This document shows, piece by piece, positions 46,501 through 54,078 of a DNA stretch of 64,000 nucleotides. This DNA comes from Euglena gracilis. Its lineage: Eukaryota; Euglenida; Euglenophyceae; Euglenales. The notes beneath the pieces were generated by a model. The model searched no databases. It worked only from the letters and a program-made list of their open reading frames with translations, and was not told the DNA's origin. Both the position numbers and the translations under genes were made by a program. The number at the start of each line of letters is the position of its first letter. Position 1 is the first letter of the stretch. The stretch spans positions 49,207,847-49,271,846 of the forward strand of contig CP154954.1 in assembly GCA_039621445.1 (NCBI GenBank), written 5' to 3'.

Positions 46501-49500
46501 AATGTGCTGGGGACATAGACGTACCCCCCCCCCTTTGCCCACCAACCACCCCTGAATAACGACCACCCCCCGGTTGGGGGTTGCAGGTCAGGGGGTGCGT
46601 ACGACCACCTCCCTGATCGGGGGTTGTCGGTGGCTTTGGAAACTGGTTTGTTTTTGGCATCTAATCGTACGACCCCCTGGTCGGGGGTTGCAGGTTGGGG
46701 GGCGTGTACGCCCCCCCCCCCTGTTGGGGGAGTAACTTGGGTGGCTTGACTCGCACGTTGATTTTTGCACTGCTCCCAAGCGCAATGTTGCAATCTTTTT
46801 GAAACCCGGCGGTGAAATCCACCCTTTTGCCCTTTGGTCCCACCGAGAACCTCTACAATGGCACGTTCATTTGGTGGTCTTTTTGGCCGGTGCACCATGT
46901 TGAAAAAAGTCCAAAACCCCGGGTTTGAACTCTGGGGCACGTGATTTCTCCCAAAAAGGGCCGTTGTGATTCCCCCATTGTGATTCCCTTGTTTTGAAGC
47001 TTTGACTGTTTTCCCCAGATGGTGCTACGCAGGCTGGGTGAATTTTGGCCCTTTTTGTTGCTTTTTTTTTTAGGCTGTGCGATGTCCGTGTGGGGTTGCC
47101 TGCTGAGGCGCCCAGAGGGTGGACTCTGCACACACGTTGTGAAAAAGGTGGAAACCCGGTGTGCCAGGGAGTTGTGATCCCTGGGTGCTTGAAGCGCGAG
47201 GAGCGGTACACTGGGAACCACCCAGGTAGAGGGGTTGGGGGGGTTGGATTGAGGGGAAGCACGTTCAAGCTCACCTATTGCGTATGTGCGCAATGGATAA
47301 CTGTTGCGCATGTGCGCATGGTAAACGGAAGCCCCTGATCTTATGGGTTCTCTCTCTGGCATGTTATGGTGTGTCAGGAGCAGGCTTGTGCTTAGTCGGG
47401 TGCCTACCCCGCGGGGGGGGGTGCTAGGGGCAGGCATCCCATAGCACCCGATCCGACCCCCCCCCCCAGGGGGGTACGGGGGGGGGTAGGGTTTTGGGGG
47501 GTGCCTGCCCCTAGCGGGCACCCCCTCCGACCCCGGCGCCGAACGCGCTGGGGGCCCGGAAAAGGCCATTTTGAATGAAAATTTTCTGGGTCCCCCCCGG
47601 ACCCCTATCCCCCCCAGGGGCGGTGTGCCTGCTAGGGGCAGGCACCCCATAGCACCCACCCTCCCCCCCCCGGTTGGTAAGCACAAGCATGGTCAGGAGA
47701 CCCTCTCTGCACGGCCAGTGTTGGGCTTGGTGAGGAAATTTGTTTCGCCGATAGAAATGCAATCTTTATACATACACAAGCGTGCCCATTGCGCAGATGC
47801 GCAATGAACATGTTAACGTATGAATTCTTATAATTGCCAAGTGCGCAATGATCACCCACATGTAGAATTAAAAAAGCTAACATCGCCGATGCGCAATGTG
47901 TTTCATTTTTTGTGAAAAGAATTGTTGTGCAACTGCACAATGGAGTCCCCTCGTTTCATTTCCTGGCGCTTTGGGTTCATGCACACGGGGCCTTGGCAGC
48001 CTGTGCCTTCAAACCGTGGTGTTCCAAGTCGTTGTTTTCGCCCCCAGTCCCGGGGGTGCAGGGTCACACCAATTCGGTGAACCTGGGGCCTCGGTGTTTG
48101 AATACAGAATTTTTTGGGACATTGCACATCGGCGCAAGCTTACAGTCACTTTCACAGCTAAATGCGAGTTAGGCTGCCTAACTTGTAGGAACCCGGGGGG
48201 GGGGGTAGGATGTATTGACACGCTGTCTTGGATGGGGAGTAATGCATTTCCCTGCACTTTTATTATCATCATCATTGGTCTTATATTTTAACTTTAACCC
48301 TTTTTGAGTAATAATTTTCATTTTCCTTTTTGGAGGTTGTTGTTTTCTGGAAACAGTTCCAAAATCATGCTGGGACAGCAAAAATTTTTGATTCATTCAA
48401 TGTATTTGACTCCAGCTTATGACATTAAATGAATTTTGTTTCGAACTTGGCCTGGCTTGAGTCCGCCTTGAGCAGGGGCCTATTTATATTTAAGCAGCAC
48501 ATGATGGCAACCCTGGCCACCCACAAAATTTGGAGTGTGCACGTAATCAATTCCCCCACTGTACGTGGTGTGTGTGTGTGTGTGTGTATAGATAGATAGG
48601 AAGATATGGATGTATTTGTGTGTTGGGGCCATATTTTTTTTCCATGGCAGGAAAAATCTGATATTGGAGATGTGGGTTGGTTACCAAAATGCCCTGATTG
48701 CAACAGTTGCGGAAGCAATATGCTCAGCTGGAAGAATTGTGGTCAAGGCGCACCCTTCTGCTTGCTGCATCTGATTTGTGGCCTCATTTAAAACAGTGCA
48801 TTGCACAGGCCCATCAGTCCTGTTGCCGATCTCAAAAACGCGCTCTCAAAATTTGCTCAGCCAATTTTCATTTTTTTTTTCAGGATTTTGATGGGCAACC
48901 AGCAGTTCTGCGATTGGGAGGGGACAGGCTCTACGGGAATCCCTGAAACCCCAAGGCGACCCCATGTTTCAGGCGAGCTGATTTTTAGGTCAAAAGTTTT
49001 CTTTGGCGCCGAAGGAATTTTCTTTTGCTCGGTTCTGCGGGGAGTCGCCCACCTCCCAAACCCCCAACCAGGCCTTCCCATTCCGCTGGAGGGGGGGGGC
49101 TTGTGCAAGCTCTTTTTCAGGAAGGTCGCACCCTCGGAGGGTGCTATGGGCAGGCAGGGGAGTACAACAGCATTTTTTTTAGGATTGGGACCCTGGGGGG
49201 ATTGGGTGGCAAACAAAAAGAAACTGTGGCAAATGCAAAGAAAAAATTGTGTTGCAGAAAAGTGCTGTTGACACGGGGGGGGGGTGTCAACGACACGCCG
49301 TGTCAACAACAAGGGGGGGTAACCCCCCCCTCCCGGGAGAACCACTCAGCGGCTGGGGCATCGGGCTGAGTGGTTCTCTGGGGGGGTTACCCCTCCCCCT
49401 TGTTGTTGCCACGGGATGTCGTTGACACCCCCCCTGTGTCAACGGCACTTTTCTGCAACATATTTTTTTTGGTGAAATATGAGAGGTCCAATCATGGAGG

Positions 49501-52500
49501 CCATTTGCTGGTGCGGTCTGTTTTTTTTTTATGGGATTGTGCCGTTGGCACGGCTATGTCGTTGACCCCCACCCCCGTGTCAATGGCACTTTCCTGGAAC
49601 ATTGGCGTGCCAACCAGGGAATTTCTTAAGCCGGCGGGCACCCTACCCCCCCGGGTGGGGTCCAGCCAGCCAGCAGCTCAAATCCAGCCAGCAGCCCAAA
49701 TTCGGGCTGGGAGCCCCCCCCCCCCCCGGGGGTCGACTGAAATCGGCTCCAGCCCAGCCGGAGGCCGGGCCAGCTGGCCGCAGGCTTGGCCAGCCAACTG
49801 GGCTGCCCAGCTCACATATCCATGCATTTTTCCCCCTCACCACAGCTTCCTCCATCACAGCCCCCCAGCCTTGATCTAGCTCCATCCATCAAAATGTCGA
49901 AAATGGCAAATCTGTGTTAGAAAATTTTGTTTTTCATCGACCCAGCCCAGCCCAGCCCAGCCCCCAGCCCTGGACCCCCCCTCCCCCCCACCCCCCCCCG
50001 GGGGGGTGTCCAGCCAGCAGCTCATTTCCAGCCAGCAGCCTTTTTGCCAGCCGGAGGCTGGACCCCCCCCCCCCCGGGTGGGGGCTTTAAGAAATTCCCT
50101 GGTGCCAACGAAAGGGGAGGGGGCTCAACTTTCGGCGCAAAGCGTCGAAAACTTTTTTGGACCCCAGAAGTTAACCCCCCCCCCCAAAAGTGGGGCCTGG
50201 GGACCCTGGGGGGGGGCAAGGGGGCGTTCGATATTGATTTGCCAGGTCCTACCCACTCATCTTCCCCTCGGCATGCTGCAACCCTGCAAGTCTCACCCCC
50301 ACCACATTTTGCCTCCCCCTTGGGCTTGAATGTGCCACTTCTGCCCCCCCCCCCCAACGCCGGGCTGTGTCGTGGCGGCACCACACCGAGAAGGAGAAGT
50401 CGAAGCAGCAGCAGATGGAGCTGCAGGAGCGGGCGAAGCAGATCCAGACGCTGCGGGAGGAGGTGGAGGCGCTGAAGGCCCAACTGGAGGCCAGGGCGCG
50501 GGCGGGGGTTGCAGGTGTGTTCGGCGCGAGGGGCCGAATTGTTTTCCAACCCGCCTCCCCCAAGCAACCTCGAAAATTGAACCTGCAAAGGTTCAAAATT
50601 GCAATGAGTCCAAAATTAATTATCATCAAAATCCACATCAAATCATGATGAAAATTCGACGGAGGCGGGAAAAAAAACATTTTTTTGGCCAACTTTCGGC
50701 TGCGCGTTTCACGTCGTGCAACCGACAAGAGGAGTTCAAGTCACAGGAGTTCAAGTCGCAGGTCAGGGGTCCAGGGCGAGAAAAAGACTGACCCCCACCG
50801 CAGGAATTGGTTCCCCTTGCAACGATCAAACTTTGGCAGCCTCCCACTATCCGGCCCGTGGGTCGTTAAGTACTTCCAGGGGGGGGGGATGGTGAAACCC
50901 GGGTCCGACTGTCGGGAAAATTCGGGGTTATTTTTTGGAATAGGGTTAGGTGCACGACCGGATTCCCGGATGCTTCCCCTGTTGGGGACTTGAGGGTAAA
51001 GTTCAGCCGGCTTGCGGAACGATCTTTGGGGAATTTGTGTCGATTTTGGGCAATTTTGGCGGAAACATGTGATTCCAAAATCCTTCCCAGAACGGAACCG
51101 GCCGAACTTGGTCCCCAAAAAGTCCCAATTTTGGGCGCGCCAATCCTCACCCTAACGCTATTCCCAACATTAAGGGGGAACCCTCCCCGGGTCCGCCACC
51201 GGTGACCCGGAATCCGCGCGGTTTTCCGGCGCCGCGGGACCGAAAAGTCGAAAAGCGGGCCCGGGTCCCACCATCTGCCCCCCCCCCTGGAAGTATTTAA
51301 CGACCCGCGGGCCGGATAGTGGGAGGCTGCCCTCACTTTATCTGGCACACACACTGGGTGCCACTTTACAGCTACCCGCTGGGCCAACTTTGCATTGTGG
51401 AAAACCCCACAACTGACCCCCTCAAGCAGGCCTGCTGACCTAAGTCTGGCAGGCTTGGTGGCCACAAACACAGCTACCCCCCCCCCCCATGCCAATGAAC
51501 TCCCTTGCCCAATGAACAGGGGGATATCGGGACCGTCCAGCTTGTCACTTTTTACAGCAGTTCAAATGCCCGCGCAGCCTATGCCCCATGGACAGCTCGC
51601 CTGCACCGTGGAGATTGTCATTTTAGCGTTCATTGGGCTTGCGGGGCGGCACGCAGTGCAGGATGAAGGCACAGCCAGAGAAGCCAAATGCTGGGGAATG
51701 GTTCCTGGAAAGGGAGCATCCAGATCGAAAGATGAAAGATCAACGGCTCATGTCCACATGACCCCCACATGTGTGGGGCCCCTCCAACTTGTCCTATGTA
51801 ATGTCTAATTTCACTAAAAATTTTTTTGGGGGGTTGCATCCCAGAAAATACCACGACCCCCCCTCAAATGACCCCCCCCCCCTAAGTGGTCCTCCGGGGT
51901 CCGGTTGGAACATGAACATTTTTTTCAAAATCAAAATGGGCATAAAACACTCATTTTGTTTGAAAATTTTCCGAAAAAAATTTTGATCTGATGGAAAAAA
52001 TGGTGGGTTGCCTGTACTCGAGCTAAGTTGTGTCCTCATTGAGCGGATTTCTGCCGGGGCCGTACTGGCGGTGGGGCGGGGCTGGGGAGGGCGTCCCCCC
52101 CCCCCCGGCGCAGCGCCCTGCGGCTGGGCCGGCCCGCCCGGCCGCTGGAGAAGGGGGCCCCGCTGTTTGTGGGCCGCGCCAAGCTCAGCCTCCGCAACAT
52201 CATCCAGCAGGTGAGCAGCTACAACACGCTGCCCCTCATGCCGAGGGCCGGGCCTGGCCAGGCCGGGCATCCATGCCACACCACAGCCCGACCCGCCCCC
52301 CCCTGAGAGGCCCGGCCCTCCCGGCCAACGGACAACCTGGAGAACGACGGGGCGGCGCTGATGGTGAACACGTTCCCGGTGGTGGACAAGGAGCGTGGGC
52401 ACATCGAGTACGAGACAGTGGAGGAGGGGCTCGCCGCGCTGCTGGGGAAGCGGCTGGTCCAGGCGGCAGGCGGTGGAGTTTCCGTGACGCTGGGTGGGTG

Positions 52501-52519
52501 GGTGCTTGTGGGTGGGTGG

Positions 52520-52562
<43 letters not shown>

Positions 52563-54039
52563 CGTTACACGTTGTGTGTTGTGTGCGTGCATGCATGTGT
52601 TGCGTTTGTGTGCGCGCGCGTGACAATAACCTGGGGTTCACACCCAAATGCACAATACACACACACAATCAGGCTGTATTTTAGTCGGGTGCCGACCCCA
52701 CCCAGGGGGGGGGGGGTAGGGCACTCGGCCAAAAGTGCCCAGCAGGCATTCCGGCACCGAAGGCTCAAAGAAGGCCTAAACCCGCCCCCCCCCCCCAATA
52801 GAAGCGCGGGGCCGCTTCAAGTGCAGGGTCCAAATAAAAGCGCACCCCCAGCTTCGAAGGCGGCGGTCCACTACAAGCGCACCCCCCATTTTGATGAGAT
52901 TTTTAAAGGAAATAAACAAAAATCGGGCAGGAAGGGTCCAAATAGAAGCGCACCCCCCGCCGCCAGAGTCGGCAGTCCGCTACGGGTGGGGGGGGAATTG
53001 GATGCCGAAAAAATTGATTGGGAAAAAATTGGCGTACAGAAATCCTGCGAAATTTTTCCGGCCCTTTTTTTGAAAATCCTGCCTCAAAATTTTCAAAATC
53101 GCCCCTTTTTCCAGTCATCTTGCAAAAAAAAACCTGCCAATTTTTTCCGGGCCATTTTCAGGGTTGGCACCAATTTTTTCGGCTTCCAATTTTGTCGATT
53201 CTAATCTAGCTTCAATCCCCCCCCCCGGTATAAGCGCACCTGCGCTTCCATTGGGGAGGGGGGGTTTATTTTCTAGGAAAATGGCCTATTCTCTGAGGAA
53301 AGTTCCTGGGCACAGGCCGAAATCCGACCTCCCCCCCCAGGGGGAGGGTAGTGCCTGCCTGGGTAGGCACTCAAGGGCACTCCGGAACCCCCTGGGGTTG
53401 GTAAAAGAAACAGAATACACACAACACTCATACACACACAACAGACACAACCATACCATTCATTGCTCCACACCTGTCCCACCCCACCCCTGGGGGGGTG
53501 ACTGACTGATTTTTCAGAGTGACTGACTGGTTTTCTGGCCAAGAACCCCCCCCCCCCCCGGGTGGGGGTGTGGGGTAGGCCCGAAAATAAAACAGTGGCC
53601 GGCCTGGTGCCAAAGGCGCGGAAATTTTTTGGATTTTTTGAGACTTTTTGGCAAATGTTCATTGCCTCTTCCTCATTATTCAAGAGTGGCCGATCCCCCC
53701 AGGGGAGGTAAAGTGACTGACTGGTTGTTGTTTTTTTTGAAAAAATGACTGACTGGTTTTTTCAGAGTGGAAAGTGCCCCCCCCCCCCGGGGTCGTTAAG
53801 CAATGGTATGAACACAACACACACACACACAACGCACAACTCACACAACACACAACACACATACACACAACACACATACACACACAACGCACAACACACA
53901 ACACACAAGACGCACGCACACACACAACACACAACACACACGCAAAAACACATATGATGCACAACACACACGCATCTCACATACACGCACACTCACACAA
54001 TACACGCAAAACACGCACACAACACAGAAACACAAACAC

Positions 54040-54078
<39 letters not shown>

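Larger units (their letters stand above)
48861..50372 (+). other. Intron region(s) with repeats; possible unplaced exon
   Basis: Contains a 200-bp inverted repeat (49255-49460) and a MITE (49615-50101). The segment 48882-48945 ([13 protein letters not shown]) could be a small exon. Kinesin-3 proteins usually have an FHA domain at this point, so missing exons are likely here. The right border is CTG at -8 of 50373. Confidence 0.5.
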
